Source: a virus
Reading direction: 5' to 3' (one strand)
DNA length: 30,900 nt
Virus record (IMG/VR): IMGVR_UViG_3300023171_000325
Coordinates: 1-30,900 of that record
Shown: positions 7,804 through 16,085 of the stretch, one piece after another
Layout: every line of letters starts with the position of its first letter
Numbering within the stretch: the first letter of the stretch is position 1
Translations under genes and position numbers: made by a program
The notes under the pieces: generated by a model
Told to the model about the DNA's origin: nothing
The model's database searches: none
What the model saw: only the letters and a program-made list of their open reading frames with translations

Positions 7804-8060
7804 CGCTCACGCGCCGCGTCGAGGGCCCGCTTGAGGGCGTCCTCGCGGGCCTCGCGGATCCGGGCCTCGCGGGTGGCGGCGCGCACGCGGGTGCGGGCGA
7901 TCCACCTGTGCTCGGGGCGGTCCGTCTCGACGACGAACCCGGGGCCGGCGGTGCGAGCGACCTTGTGTCCGAGCGAGTCGAGCTTGTCGCTGATGCCCTT
8001 GGACTTCATGACCTTGTTCAGGCCGGGCAGGTTCAGCCGGACGGGTGGGTTGCGAGCCAT
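7800..8060 (-). CDS. HK97 gp10-like head-tail joining protein (small)
   Basis: The 86-residue protein begins MARNPPVRLNLPGLNKVMKS with GGGAG nine bases upstream of ATG 8060 and overlaps the tail terminator gene by ATGA. It is basic and rich in helical Arg/Ala/Glu (RVRAATREARIREAREDALK at the C-terminus), with a central segment ARTAGPGFVVETDRPEHRWI. Small basic proteins of this pattern between the head-closure protein and the tail terminator are usually neck or minor capsid components. A firm family call would need a profile search. Confidence 0.65.
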   Translation of the reverse strand: MARNPPVRLNLPGLNKVMKSKGISDKLDSLGHKVARTAGPGFVVETDRPEHRWIARTRVRAATREARIREAREDALKRALDAARER

Positions 8061-8063
8061 CGG

Positions 8064-8195
8064 TCATGTCTCCCTTCGGACGAAGCCGAGCTCGACGAGG
8101 ACCAGGTGCGCGGTCTCGATCGAGACCTGCACGACGCCGTCACGGTCGGGGCTGAGGGTCAGAGCGCGGCCGTCACGCTCCCAGATCTCTTCCAC
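8064..8195 (-). CDS. 43-aa neck-region protein, GTG start
   Basis: The GTG at 8195 has a strong GGAGG six bases upstream, starts two bases after the stop of the head-closure gene, and ends (8064) just before the gp10-like gene. The product starts VEEIWERDGRALTLSPDRDG and ends LVLVELGFVRRET, with an amphipathic, beta-like composition. It fits perfectly in the only gap between two neck genes. Sequence is plausible protein, but too short for family assignment. Confidence 0.7.
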   Translation of the reverse strand: MEEIWERDGRALTLSPDRDGVVQVSIETAHLVLVELGFVRRET

Positions 8196-8196
8196 G

Positions 8197-8685
8197 TCAG
8201 CCCTCCACTCTCTTGAGGTTGATGCGGACCCCTGCAGCCCACTGCCACGGGCCGCGGGAGTAGTCCTCAGGGTGCCCGACGACGGTGTAGACGACGCCGT
8301 CGACCGTGATCCGGTCCTTGGAGGCCGTGACCGTGCCCGTCGGGGCGTAGAGGTCGAGGTCGCGCACGACCGGCGACCGACCGCTCTCGAAGGGCTCCCC
8401 ATCAGCCGAGGGCGGCGCCCACCCGTGCACGAGGATCCCGACGGGCGGGAGCCACGTCTCGCGGGCGTTGCCATGGGCGTCGCGGGTACCGAGTACTCGA
8501 CGCTCGTGGGCGACGGTGTAGGGCGTCGGGAGCGTCACCGTGGACACCTCGCTCTCATGCACCGCCTGCACGAACGCCCTCTTGACCGGCGGTCCCGGTA
8601 GGACCCTGGCGAGAACGGCCGGTACTTGTTGCACACCGGGTCCCCTGAGCTGTGCCCCGAGGCCATTGAGGCGATCCTGCGCCAT
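8197..8685 (-). CDS. Head closure / head-tail stopper protein
   Basis: The ATG at 8685 follows GAGGCGGGT. The 162-residue product has N-terminal PVLARVLPGPPV, then beta-rich repeats including TVTLPTPYTVAHERRVLG, VRDLDLYAPTGTVTASKDRI, TVDGVVYTVVGHPEDYSRGP and the ending VRINLKRVEG. The closing motif, with a statement of position (WQWAAGVRINLKRVEG), is typical of the small beta-barrel stoppers (SPP1 gp16-like) found after the connector in actinophage siphoviruses. It follows the Gp19/Gp15-like connector and precedes the gp10-like protein. Confidence 0.7.
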   Translation of the reverse strand: MAQDRLNGLGAQLRGPGVQQVPAVLARVLPGPPVKRAFVQAVHESEVSTVTLPTPYTVAHERRVLGTRDAHGNARETWLPPVGILVHGWAPPSADGEPFESGRSPVVRDLDLYAPTGTVTASKDRITVDGVVYTVVGHPEDYSRGPWQWAAGVRINLKRVEG

Positions 8686-8692
8686 ACCCGCC

Positions 8693-9121
8693 TCACAGGA
8701 CCCACCCCCTGTCAGGCCGCACGGGCGGCAGCAGGTCGATCGAGAACGCGCGCTGGCGGCCGATGCCGAGCATGCGTTTCTCGCCCTTGGTGAGGAACAG
8801 GTCCCCGGTCGGGTTCGCGAAGCTCTGCGTCTGCGCGAAGGGACCAGCGGACTCCTGCAGCGACGTCACGGGCAGCTGGTCGACCGGGACGAGCATCGAC
8901 CGCTTCACCATCGCGCAGACGACCCTCTTGACGACCTGCGGGTCGATCTCCGGCTCGGTTGCCGGCGGCACGACGATCAGCAACGCATCGATGCCCCGCC
9001 GCAGCGCGCGGATCTCCGCTGAGGCGTCCTTGAGCAGCTCGGCCGCGGTGATCTCCTCGGCCGCGCTGAGGGGGCGCCACCGCTTCGCGAGATCCGCCGT
9101 GGTGGCGAACGGTTCAGCCAT
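8693..9121 (-). CDS. Head-tail connector, Gp19/Gp15/Gp42-like
   Basis: The 142-residue protein starts MAEPFATTADLAKRWRPLSA after an AGGGG-containing leader. The opening ADLAKRWRPLSAAEEITAAE, the second helix LLKDASAEIRALRRGIDA, and the helix IDPQVVKRVVCAMVKRSMLV are the hallmark pattern of the connector family known from Gp19/Gp15/Gp42 (adaptor ring attached to the portal). The C-terminus includes SFANPTGDLFLTKGEKRMLG, also shared with this family. Its position after the capsid and before the stopper is canonical. Confidence 0.85.
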   Translation of the reverse strand: MAEPFATTADLAKRWRPLSAAEEITAAELLKDASAEIRALRRGIDALLIVVPPATEPEIDPQVVKRVVCAMVKRSMLVPVDQLPVTSLQESAGPFAQTQSFANPTGDLFLTKGEKRMLGIGRQRAFSIDLLPPVRPDRGWVL

Positions 9122-9133
9122 GGCGCCCCTCCC

Positions 9134-9454
9134 CTACTCGGCCGGTGTCGCCGGAGCAGCTTCGCCGGCGAGCACGGGGACAATCGGCGCCGTGCTCGGG
9201 GCCGGCTCCGGGGCGAGGATCGCGAGAATCTCGTCCTTCTTCGTCGCCGCACCCAGGTCGACCCCCTGCTCAGCCGCGTAGGCCTTGAGCTGAGGCACCT
9301 TCCATGACTTGGTCGGTGTCCCCTCGGGGATCGCCGCCTCGTCCGTCTCGGGCGGCGCATCGAGCGGCACCCAGCCGAGAGCGACGAGCGCGTGACCGCC
9401 GCCGGCAGGGGTCGGTATCACCGTGCCGTCGGGGCCCTGGTAGCGCCCGCTCAC
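9134..9454 (-). CDS. Small head-region protein with a SAP/Rho-N-like C-terminal helix pair, GTG start
   Basis: GTG at 9454 overlaps the capsid stop as GTGA; the open frame reaches further upstream but only as capsid shadow. Residues 1-30 (VSGRYQGPDGTVIPTPAGGG, HALVALGWVP) are Gly/Pro-rich. Residues about 48-80 (SWKVPQLKAYAAEQGVDLGA followed by KKDEILAIL) resemble a SAP or Rho N-terminal helix-extended loop-helix, a domain often found in small proteins beside phage capsid genes. The tail is Ala/Pro-rich. It may be a head-to-tail accessory or decoration protein. Family is an inference. Confidence 0.75.
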   Translation of the reverse strand: MSGRYQGPDGTVIPTPAGGGHALVALGWVPLDAPPETDEAAIPEGTPTKSWKVPQLKAYAAEQGVDLGAATKKDEILAILAPEPAPSTAPIVPVLAGEAAPATPAE

Positions 9455-10401
9455 GGGGTCACCGCTGCAGGGGCGAGGACACCGGCCGGGTAGCGCGTCG
9501 ACGCGACGCCGTTGATCCGCGTGAGGGGGTTGGCGACCTGGAAGCCGACCCGGAACACCACGCGCAGGGCCTTGGAGTCCTGCTGCATGAGGTTGAGGAC
9601 GACCTTGCCGTCTGCGTCGGAGATGACGCCCTCGGAGAAGAGGTCGTAGGTGATGTCCTGGCGGATGCCGACGACGAACTTCGACCAGTCCGCGGCGAGC
9701 AGCTCGGCTGCCGCGGTGTTCCAGGCGCCGTTGCGGACCTCGTCGAGCGGGAAGCCGTAGAGGACCGCGGCCTGCGCCTCGGTCATCGGCGAGCCGTAGA
9801 TCGGCTGGCCGTTGCTGTCGCGCAGCGTGCGCAGCTTCCACGACAGGCCGGGGCGCGATGCGAAGCCGTTGACTGCGAACCCGTCTGTGGAGACCTTCTC
9901 CGCGAGGTTCGCGACGTCGACGCCGAAGTCAGCGCCCGTGCCGGCGATGACGACGTTGCCGGCGGCGATCGCGCCGGGGACGATCGCGGTCGGCCACGAG
10001 GCCGGCTTGTCGGTGCCGAAGAGGCCTGCCTGGTCGACCTTCTTGCCGATCGCCTCGGCGAGCAGCGGCTTGACCTGGTCCCAGAGCGGGACGTTGGCGT
10101 CGTCGACGACCGCGTTCGGGATCGGCACGATGACCGCGAGCTCCTCGGCGGTGATGACCGTGCCCTTCCACTGGGCGCTGGTCGTCTGCTTGAGCCCGGT
10201 GTCCCCGTCGACCCAGTAGGCGTCCGGCAGAGAGTCGAGCACCGGCTGCTTGGCCTTCTTGGCCGTCAGACGCACGTTGCGCGCCCGCGAGAGCAGCACC
10301 GACTGCTCAGGGGCAGTCTGGATGATGTCGTTGATCGTCTGGTCGGGCAGCAGCGCGTCGGAGACCTCTGCGCGCCCGATGATTTCGTTAGAACCTGCCA
10401 T
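9451..10401 (-). CDS. Major capsid protein (HK97 fold)
   Basis: The 316-residue protein starts at ATG 10401 with AAGGAG six bases upstream. It follows a scaffold and opens with a helix and ALLPDQTINDIIQTAPEQSV, then SVLLSRARNVRLTAKKAKQP and the E-loop-like YWVDGDTGLKQTTSAQWKGT. Next come VPIPNAVVDDANVPLWDQVK, the A-domain-like WSKFVVGIRQDITYDLFSEG and the closing VFRVGFQVANPLTRINGV. This order is that of actinophage HK97-type capsids without a fused protease. No delta-domain cleavage site is evident, in keeping with a separate scaffold. Confidence 0.93.
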   Translation of the reverse strand: MAGSNEIIGRAEVSDALLPDQTINDIIQTAPEQSVLLSRARNVRLTAKKAKQPVLDSLPDAYWVDGDTGLKQTTSAQWKGTVITAEELAVIVPIPNAVVDDANVPLWDQVKPLLAEAIGKKVDQAGLFGTDKPASWPTAIVPGAIAAGNVVIAGTGADFGVDVANLAEKVSTDGFAVNGFASRPGLSWKLRTLRDSNGQPIYGSPMTEAQAAVLYGFPLDEVRNGAWNTAAAELLAADWSKFVVGIRQDITYDLFSEGVISDADGKVVLNLMQQDSKALRVVFRVGFQVANPLTRINGVASTRYPAGVLAPAAVTP

Positions 10402-10415
10402 GGTGTGCTCCTTGG

Positions 10416-10955
10416 TCAGCGGCCGGCGACGAACGCGTCGCGCAGCCAGTCGTTGGTGCCCGGGGTGCCGCTAGTCGCGGACCCCTCAGCGGGGACGTAG
10501 GGGCCCAGGGCCCCCTTCTTCTCGGGCGGTGCGATGAGCGGCGCGAGCTCGGCGGCGTGCGCCTCGAGCTCCTCCTTGGTCGTGCCGCGCAGAACGGCAG
10601 CCGGGACACCTGTGGCCTTGGAGACTTCGGCGCGGGCAGCGGCGAGCGTGTCGGCGGTCTCTCGCTCGGCGAGGGCCTTCTCGGCCTTCTCCGCGCGCTC
10701 GATCGCCTTCTGCGTCTCGGTCTTGCTCGCCTCTTCGATCTCGGCGAGCTTCTCCGCGGCGGTCTTGTTCTCCTTGGCTCGTGACTCCCACTTGCGGGCC
10801 TCGGCCTTCCAGTCGGTCGGCTCCTCTGCAGGAGCCGCCTGGGCTGCCGGAGCGGCGGCCTGCGCCGCTGTGCCGGTGGCGTTGGCGGGCGCGGCGGCCT
10901 GAGCCACCGGGGCGTCCGTCGTCGTGGCGACGGGAGCCGCAGTCGAGTCAGCCAT
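10416..10955 (-). CDS. Capsid scaffolding protein
   Basis: This 179-residue protein is Ala/Thr/Pro-rich for 45 residues, then a long charged coiled-coil (EARKWESRAKENKTAAEKLA through AEKALAERETADTLAAARAE), then TGVPAAVLRGTTKEELEAHA, and ends TNDWLRDAFVAGR. A charged coiled coil with the KWESRAKENKTAAEKL motif immediately upstream of the capsid is diagnostic of actinophage scaffolding proteins. The short C-terminal helix presumably binds capsid subunits. Its start overlaps the stop of the small ORF upstream by eight bases. Confidence 0.93.
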   Translation of the reverse strand: MADSTAAPVATTTDAPVAQAAAPANATGTAAQAAAPAAQAAPAEEPTDWKAEARKWESRAKENKTAAEKLAEIEEASKTETQKAIERAEKAEKALAERETADTLAAARAEVSKATGVPAAVLRGTTKEELEAHAAELAPLIAPPEKKGALGPYVPAEGSATSGTPGTNDWLRDAFVAGR

Positions 10956-11112
10956 CGGACTTCACCACCAGACCGTCTTCGAGGAGGGCGGTCGCAGCCT
11001 GGCGGACGAGGTCGTCTGCCAGTGGGTCTGTGATGCCCTGGTCTCTCAGTTCCTTGCGGAACCGGCCGAGCCCTTCGGCTGTGGTGATGCGAGGGGGTGT
11101 GACGCCGTTCAT
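10948..11112 (-). CDS. 54-aa small protein before the scaffold, unknown
   Basis: ATG 11112 is preceded by GGGAGG nine bases away, better than the upstream GTG at 11142. The product, MNGVTPPRITTAEGLGRFRK and on to LVRQAATALLEDGLVVKSDG, is helical and overlaps the scaffold start by eight bases, which implies translational coupling. It sits between MuF and scaffold, where many actinophages have a short ORF of unknown role. Confidence 0.65.
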   Translation of the reverse strand: MNGVTPPRITTAEGLGRFRKELRDQGITDPLADDLVRQAATALLEDGLVVKSDG

Positions 11113-11124
11113 CGTGGTGTTCCT

Positions 11125-11201
11125 CCCGTGCGGGATCGCCACACGACCCCGTGCGGGGCCTGCGGTGGTGGGTGATGGGGTGGTGCTCCGCCGTGCGGCG
11201 G
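11125..11201 (-). repeat. Three short hairpins sharing a GTGC loop
   Basis: CCC-gtgc-GGG (11125-11134), CCCC-gtgc-GGGG (11147-11158) and CCGCC-gtgc-GGCGG (11188-11201) are perfect stems of 3, 4 and 5 bp with the same loop (GCAC in the transcript). All lie in the 93-base gap between MuF and the small ORF. The last is directly after the MuF stop. They may be a weak terminator or RNA-processing site. Function is unknown. Confidence 0.45.
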
Positions 11202-11205
11202 TGGT

Positions 11206-11994
11206 CTAGGGCTCGTCGCGAACGACGACACCGTCCGTGAGCTCGTCGGGGTAGAGCCGGCGCAGGGCCTGCAGGATCGACAGGTCGTCGTCCTCGATCG
11301 AGCCGTTGCCCTTGAGTGCGAGGACCCCGCCGGCTTCGGCCCGGGCCGCCTCGTACATCGCGTACATGCGGTCGGGGTCGTAGCCCTCGATCTGCGGCTC
11401 GTCGGACCACTCGGGCGTCGGGACGCAGTCGCAGTCGCCGTGGTAGTCGTTGAAGCCCTTGCGGCCGGCGGAGACCTCGGACGCGTAGACGAAGCCGCGG
11501 GAGGCCATCGCCAGGCAGAACGCGCACGTCTCCCTGCCGGACGGGATCCGCGCGTAGCGGACGCGCCGATCGGTGTCTTGCCGGACGGCTTGCGCCACGG
11601 TCTGGCGCCCGGGGCGCAGGACGTACTCGGTGACCGCGCCGCTGACGACGGCGAGTGTCAGTGCTGGGGCGAGAGTCCACAGGTGCCTGGCGCCCCAGCG
11701 CACGGTCGAGGCGACGGCGGACGTCGCGACCGGGCTCGCGAGCGGAGCCCGGAACGCGCCCGTGATGAGGGTGCCCGTCGGCCTGATGTCGTCGTACCAC
11801 TCGGCGGCCAGCGTGGCGCTCATGCCGCCGTACTGGGACGTCAGGGCCGGCACGAAGGCGAGCAGCGAGTCCCTCGACTCCCCCGGGAACGACAAGGTCA
11901 GCGAGCCCCAGAAGTCCTCGAGGTCCATCTGGGCCATGGCCGCGATGCCCCGGTTCGCTGCGCGGAGGTACTCCACGTCAGCCAGGGCCGTCAC
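11206..11994 (-). CDS. MuF-like minor capsid protein with zinc-binding motif
   Basis: The 262-residue protein begins with GTG 11994 overlapping the portal stop (GTGA). Residues 1-60 form helices; residues 95-140 hold a hydrophobic segment and RPGRQTVAQAVRQDTDRRVR. Residues 157-190 have C157-x2-C160, then FNDYHGDCDCVP with H185, C188, C190. This CxxC...HxxCxC array is characteristic of the MuF/SPP1 gp7-type minor head proteins, which sit inside the procapsid with the portal. The C-terminal helix is acidic (DDDLSILQALRRLYPDELTD). No ADP-ribosyl or other toxin extension is seen. Confidence 0.87.
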   Translation of the reverse strand: MTALADVEYLRAANRGIAAMAQMDLEDFWGSLTLSFPGESRDSLLAFVPALTSQYGGMSATLAAEWYDDIRPTGTLITGAFRAPLASPVATSAVASTVRWGARHLWTLAPALTLAVVSGAVTEYVLRPGRQTVAQAVRQDTDRRVRYARIPSGRETCAFCLAMASRGFVYASEVSAGRKGFNDYHGDCDCVPTPEWSDEPQIEGYDPDRMYAMYEAARAEAGGVLALKGNGSIEDDDLSILQALRRLYPDELTDGVVVRDEP

Positions 11995-13445
11995 GAGCTC
12001 ACCTCAGCGGGCTGGGCCGGCGCCGCGACGACCGCTGCGGGGCGACCAGCGCCGCGGAGGCGAGCGGCCTCGAGAACCTTGTCGATCGACGAGCCCCCGT
12101 CCGCTCTGCGCCACTCGGACTGCATGCGGCCGATCTCGTCGGTGGAGTACCCGAGCTTCTCGAGCGCCACGGTCGTCTCCCCGATCCGAGGGATCGCGGC
12201 GACCTGCTTGGTAACAGCGTCCGAAGCGGACACGACCGACGGTGTCGCTGGGTTGGACCAGTGCGCTCGGATACCGGCGTACATGGCCCGGGCCGCGGGG
12301 CTGTCGTCGACCAGGCGCATCGCCGAGCGGACGGTGCGCTGCCACGCCGGCGCGAGGGACGTCTTCTCCCAGTGCCGGATTTCGACAACGAGCTCCTCCT
12401 TCGCCGCCTCGATCGCTTCGGCCGAGGACGGGTTGTCCTGGACGATGCCGAGCGAGCCGACCGGGAGAGACATCTCGGCGGCGAGCAAGGTCGCCTGCGA
12501 GCGCGTCTGGGCGAGGTGAGGTTCCATCGACTGCTGGGCGAACTGGCCCACGGTCGGCGTGCCGCCCTCCTCGTTGAGCCCGACGGCGAGGATGCGCCCG
12601 AGCAGCGCCGACCACCCCGGGATGGGGTTGCCGGCCTTGTCGGTGAACGCGTCCTCATCGCCGCCCAGGAGGTAACGCTGGGGGGCGGAGAAGAACTCCG
12701 CGGAGACCTCGGTGCGCAGCATCGTGCGCACCGCGGCGTCAGTGAGGGCCATGACCGGGCGTGAGATCCGTGACGCGCCGAAGGGGCGGTCGAGAGAGGG
12801 CCGGTAGGGCATGACCTCGACGGGGACGCCGAGGTCATGCTCGGCCAGGCGCAGGTCCCAGCGCCGTCCGTCTCGGCGCATGACGACGACGCGGCCGGGG
12901 GTGTAGAGGTTCATGTGCGTGGGGCTGCCCTGGTCGTCGACGGCGATCACCGAGAGCGCGTCGGACAGCCGCCGGCGGCGTCGGTCCCAGGTGCCAGTTG
13001 CCCACTCTGCAGACTGGGTGGAGATCAGCGCTGCGGGCTCGCCCGCCTCGATGTCCCCTGCGGTGATGAAGGTGAAGACGGCGGAGTGGATGAGCGCCGA
13101 GGTGTGAGCCTGGGGCGCTTCGCTCTCGATCCGGTTCTCGATGAGCAGGTCGTCGAGTCCCATGCTTGCTGAGTCCCCGTCGATGACGGTGAACCCCTCG
13201 AGCACCGTGCGCCGCGACATGGAGTCGACGCCCTTGGCCGGCCAGCCCAGAACGGTGGAGACGTCCTTGAGCTGAGGCGGGATCGCGATGCCGAGATCCC
13301 GCAGCGCGGCCTTGTGGTCGTAGTACTTCCTGCGGACCTGGTTGCGCCGAGCCTTCGCCGTTATCTGGGCGACGAGCTTGTTCACGAGCGCCTGGTCGGA
13401 GAGGGAGAGGCCGGGGATCTGCGGGGCCGTGACGAGTCCGCTCAC
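11991..13445 (-). CDS. Portal protein
   Basis: GTG 13445 overlaps the terminase stop (GTGA) and gives 484 residues; the longer open frame is terminase shadow. Residues 28-60 (KARRNQVRRKYYDHKAALRD, LGIAIPPQLKDV) followed by LGWPAKGVDSMSRR are typical of actinophage SPP1-type portals. The central helix stem and crown include PYRPSLDRPFGASRISRPVM and ALTDAAVRTMLRTEVSAEFF. Residues 350-375 have the tunnel region LPVGSLGIVQDNPSSAEAIE followed by AAKEELVV. The C-terminus ends with an Ala/Pro tail. The product forms the dodecameric ring through which DNA is packaged. Confidence 0.93.
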   Translation of the reverse strand: MSGLVTAPQIPGLSLSDQALVNKLVAQITAKARRNQVRRKYYDHKAALRDLGIAIPPQLKDVSTVLGWPAKGVDSMSRRTVLEGFTVIDGDSASMGLDDLLIENRIESEAPQAHTSALIHSAVFTFITAGDIEAGEPAALISTQSAEWATGTWDRRRRRLSDALSVIAVDDQGSPTHMNLYTPGRVVVMRRDGRRWDLRLAEHDLGVPVEVMPYRPSLDRPFGASRISRPVMALTDAAVRTMLRTEVSAEFFSAPQRYLLGGDEDAFTDKAGNPIPGWSALLGRILAVGLNEEGGTPTVGQFAQQSMEPHLAQTRSQATLLAAEMSLPVGSLGIVQDNPSSAEAIEAAKEELVVEIRHWEKTSLAPAWQRTVRSAMRLVDDSPAARAMYAGIRAHWSNPATPSVVSASDAVTKQVAAIPRIGETTVALEKLGYSTDEIGRMQSEWRRADGGSSIDKVLEAARLRGAGRPAAVVAAPAQPAEVSS

Positions 13446-14935
13446 ATCACCACCACCTTCGTCTTGCGTCCTGGCTTGCGCTTGCTGGTCATCACGCCGT
13501 AGAGGGCGAGAGTCGTGCTCACGAGGGGTGAGATGTCGACGTCGGGGTCGCGGCGGTCCCAGCCCCAGCCGCCGGCCTGGCCGATCGTCCGCTTCTTCGC
13601 GCCTGAGAGGGCATCGTTGATCTCCTCCTGGTCGAAGTGCGTCAGCTTGTCGTCGCGGACGGCGTCGAAGAACATGCCGCAGGCGCGGGCCATCTCGCCC
13701 GCGCCGGTGACCGTGACGCGGACCTTGTTGCGGAGGAACTCGGGGACCAGGGACATGGCTGGGGACTGCCCGTCGATCACGACGGCCGTCAGCGTCGGCC
13801 AGCGCTCGGCGATCCAAGAGACGATCGCCTCGGTGCCCAGCCCTGCGGACTCGTAGTAGACGCACTCGACGTGCACCTTGCCCTCGTCGGGGCGCCGGGC
13901 GGCCGAGACCGAGATCTGCGAGCGGTCGGGTGGCATGTCGAGGCCGAAGGCGTAGCGGCCGTCGGTGGGGATGTCCTCGAGCTCGGCGGCACGATCCGCC
14001 CAGGCCTGAGCGTCGATGACCTGCGAGTGAGTCTCGGACGCCCACACGCCGAGCCGCTCACGTGCGAAGTTCTCCCACCCGAGGGCAAGGATCTCGTCGG
14101 CGATCGTCTCGATGTTCAGGCGCCGGCCCAGCGAGGGGTTGGTCGCGGCCCAGACGGTCCGGTCGTAGACGTCGATCGCGTTCGGGGTCTTGGCCGGGGC
14201 GTTGACGTTGCCCTCGACGGACCACTCGAACCAGGCGAGGCGGTCGTTGGAGCCCTTGACGCCTTCGTTGCGGATCCGCGTGAAGACCTCACCGTCCATG
14301 GACGGGCCCGGAGCCGTGCCCATGTAGGTCTGAGTGGCGTCGCCCGACGGCGCGGACGAGATCGTCGGCAGCAGCGCGGCCAGCGACTCTTCGCTGAGCT
14401 CCTGCGCCTCGTCGCAGACGAGGTCGTCGACGGTGAACCCTCGGCCCGAGCCCTTCGAGCGAGCGATGAACTCGATCGACGCGCCGTTCTTGAGGAGGAT
14501 CATCTCCTGGCCGTTGGTGTTGCGGACCTCGTGCACGAGCGCGTTGAGCTCGGGGAACTTCGCCGTCGGGTCGTCGCGCTTCTCGCCGAAGAAGTGCTTG
14601 AGACGGATGAACGCCTTGCGGGCGGTCTTGACCTCGTGCGCGGTGTGAAGGATCTTCCGCCCGAGCGCCACCATCTTGTAGAGCTCGACGATCTCGAGGA
14701 TGCCGTTCTTGCCGTTCTGACGCGGGACCGCGATCCCAGAGATCGGAGCGGACCAGCGGCCGTCAGCGCGCCGGCCGAGCCAGCCCTGCAGGACGAGCAT
14801 CTGCCACTCGTCGGGCACGAGGCCGTAGGACGCGGCGAGGAAGGCAGCGTCGTCGGCTTCGCTCCAGACGCACTCAGGGACCAGGGAGACCCGAGGTACC
14901 TGACATCCGAGCAGCGCGACGCCTCTCGAGCTCAT
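13442..14935 (-). CDS. terL: Terminase large subunit
   Basis: The 497-residue packaging motor has a Walker A-like PRQNGKN (71-77), a C-motif region (TYMGTAPGPSMDGEV) and Walker B DLVCDEAQEL with D175/E176. The nuclease half carries D333 in FGLDMPPD, D388 in VVIDGQS, and the acidic cluster DPDVDISP (463-470), consistent with an RNase H-like fold. The start overlaps the small terminase gene by 62 bases; later starts would reduce the overlap, but none has a better leader. This is the variant of Walker A used by many HK97-type terminases. It lies before the portal, as normal. Confidence 0.96.
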   Translation of the reverse strand: MSSRGVALLGCQVPRVSLVPECVWSEADDAAFLAASYGLVPDEWQMLVLQGWLGRRADGRWSAPISGIAVPRQNGKNGILEIVELYKMVALGRKILHTAHEVKTARKAFIRLKHFFGEKRDDPTAKFPELNALVHEVRNTNGQEMILLKNGASIEFIARSKGSGRGFTVDDLVCDEAQELSEESLAALLPTISSAPSGDATQTYMGTAPGPSMDGEVFTRIRNEGVKGSNDRLAWFEWSVEGNVNAPAKTPNAIDVYDRTVWAATNPSLGRRLNIETIADEILALGWENFARERLGVWASETHSQVIDAQAWADRAAELEDIPTDGRYAFGLDMPPDRSQISVSAARRPDEGKVHVECVYYESAGLGTEAIVSWIAERWPTLTAVVIDGQSPAMSLVPEFLRNKVRVTVTGAGEMARACGMFFDAVRDDKLTHFDQEEINDALSGAKKRTIGQAGGWGWDRRDPDVDISPLVSTTLALYGVMTSKRKPGRKTKVVVM

Positions 14936-15413
14936 CTAGCGCCGTCCCCTTCTTCTCCGGCGCCGGCACCGCAGCGGGCGGCGCGGAGAGCGCGAGGGAC
15001 ATGAGCAGCTGGCGGAAGGCGAGGGTGGTCTGCCGGGTCTCGGACATCACACCGTCGAAGGTGACAACGACGGTGACCTTGCGCTCGTCGGCGACTTCGA
15101 AGATGTCGCGGAGGCGGAACCGCAGGAGGTTCAGCACGCCCTTGCCCCGGATGATCGAGTCGAGGTTGTCGAGGCGGTCCGCGGTGCGGGCGACCTCGTC
15201 GACGAGCGCAAGGCGGGCGGCGTCGGTGACTCCCTCCGAGAGCTGCTCGACCAGGCGCTGGGCGCGGGGGCCGTAGAGCGGCTCGTCGTCGACCGGCTCA
15301 GCAGCTGCCTGCCCTGCGCACCGCCGGTGTCGCGCCTTGCCCTCCGGCAGCGAGTTGGGACCGGGCCGCAGCGGCTCGCCACAGGCTGCGCACGGGAACG
15401 ATCTGCGAGGCAC
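14874..15413 (-). CDS. Terminase small subunit with N-terminal zinc finger
   Basis: The 179-residue protein starts with GTG 15413 after AGGAGG. Residues 7-32 form a small CxxC...HxxC finger (CAACGEPLRPG, ARHRRC). A helical middle (EQLSEGVTDAARLALVDEVA, RTADRLDNLDSIIRGKGVLN) leads to a beta segment KVTVVVTFDGVMSETRQTTL, probably the oligomerisation domain, and a Pro/Lys-rich C-terminus that may contact TerL. Position and overlap with the large subunit support the role. The 174 bases between this start and the HNH stop (15414-15587) are GC-rich, have a start-less frame (see rejected items), and hold no convincing gene. Confidence 0.8.
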   Translation of the reverse strand: MPRRSFPCAACGEPLRPGPNSLPEGKARHRRCAGQAAAEPVDDEPLYGPRAQRLVEQLSEGVTDAARLALVDEVARTADRLDNLDSIIRGKGVLNLLRFRLRDIFEVADERKVTVVVTFDGVMSETRQTTLAFRQLLMSLALSAPPAAVPAPEKKGTALDELERRRAARMSGTSGLPGP

Positions 15414-15587
15414 CGGCCACCTCCTGCGGGGGTCGAGGGCCCAGGTCAGGGCCGCGAGCGCCGGTGGGCGGGGACAGGTCGGGGAGGTCGTTCCAGTCCC
15501 CCAGATATCGGGGCAGGTCGGGGGGATACCGGCGCTATGCCGTGGGGGGCGCTGTGCCGGTGAGGAGGGGGGACCCCCCCACCCGGC

Positions 15588-15905
15588 TCACCAGCTCTGC
15601 GAGACGCGCAGCGGTGGCCGCACCGGAGGCTTGAAACCCTCCGTCGAGACCCGGTTGCTCTTCTGCTGGTTGCAGATCCGGTGCGTGAGCTGCAAGTTCT
15701 GCCGCGAGTACGGACTGCCACCGCGCGAGAACGGAATGATCTCGTCGACCTCTGGGCTCAGAGGGTGCGGCTTGCCGTCGGGCCCGAGCCGAAGCAGCTT
15801 GTCGACCGGCTGCTTGCACAGAGCGCAGATGTCCTCGCTCGCGAGCACAGCAGCGCGCGCCTTGCGGCGGCGGTGACCGTTCGCGTAGCGACCGTTGCGC
15901 TTCAC
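15588..15905 (-). CDS. HNH endonuclease adjacent to terminase
   Basis: The 105-residue protein starts at GTG 15905 (VKRNGRYANGHRRRKARAAV), with GGAGGG just upstream. It contains C27-x2-C30 (CALCKQPV), then VDEIIPFSRGGSPYSRQNLQ at 53-72 and LTHRICNQQKSN, where H75 and C78 complete the HNH finger. The usual DH is DE here, a variant seen in this phage-associated subgroup. HNH proteins placed right before TerS-TerL are known packaging cofactors in many tailed phages (e.g. HK97 gp74), where they stimulate terminase cutting. It is probably the first gene of the late operon. Confidence 0.9.
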   Translation of the reverse strand: MKRNGRYANGHRRRKARAAVLASEDICALCKQPVDKLLRLGPDGKPHPLSPEVDEIIPFSRGGSPYSRQNLQLTHRICNQQKSNRVSTEGFKPPVRPPLRVSQSW

Positions 15906-16085
15906 GAGCCCTCCGATCTGCTGGTCTCCCGCCGTCGCCGGCTCACCGCGCTGGTCACGTGTGGTGGTCGCGGGCCAAGGGCGACGGCGGGACGTTCATG
16001 GGGTGACACGCCGGGCCGCCCGACGCTCCCACCGCGGCAAGGGGCGCGGCGTCACCCCGCAGCCCCGAAGGGCGCGGCCTGCGTC

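Noticed and set aside
13637-15004. Long plus-strand frame opposite the large terminase
   Set aside because: Antisense shadow; terminase has motifs and synteny.
15414-15587. Frame on the minus strand reading RYPPDLPRYLGDWNDLPDL before TerS
   Set aside because: It looks protein-like but follows a stop at once, has no start codon, and continues into shadow of TerS.
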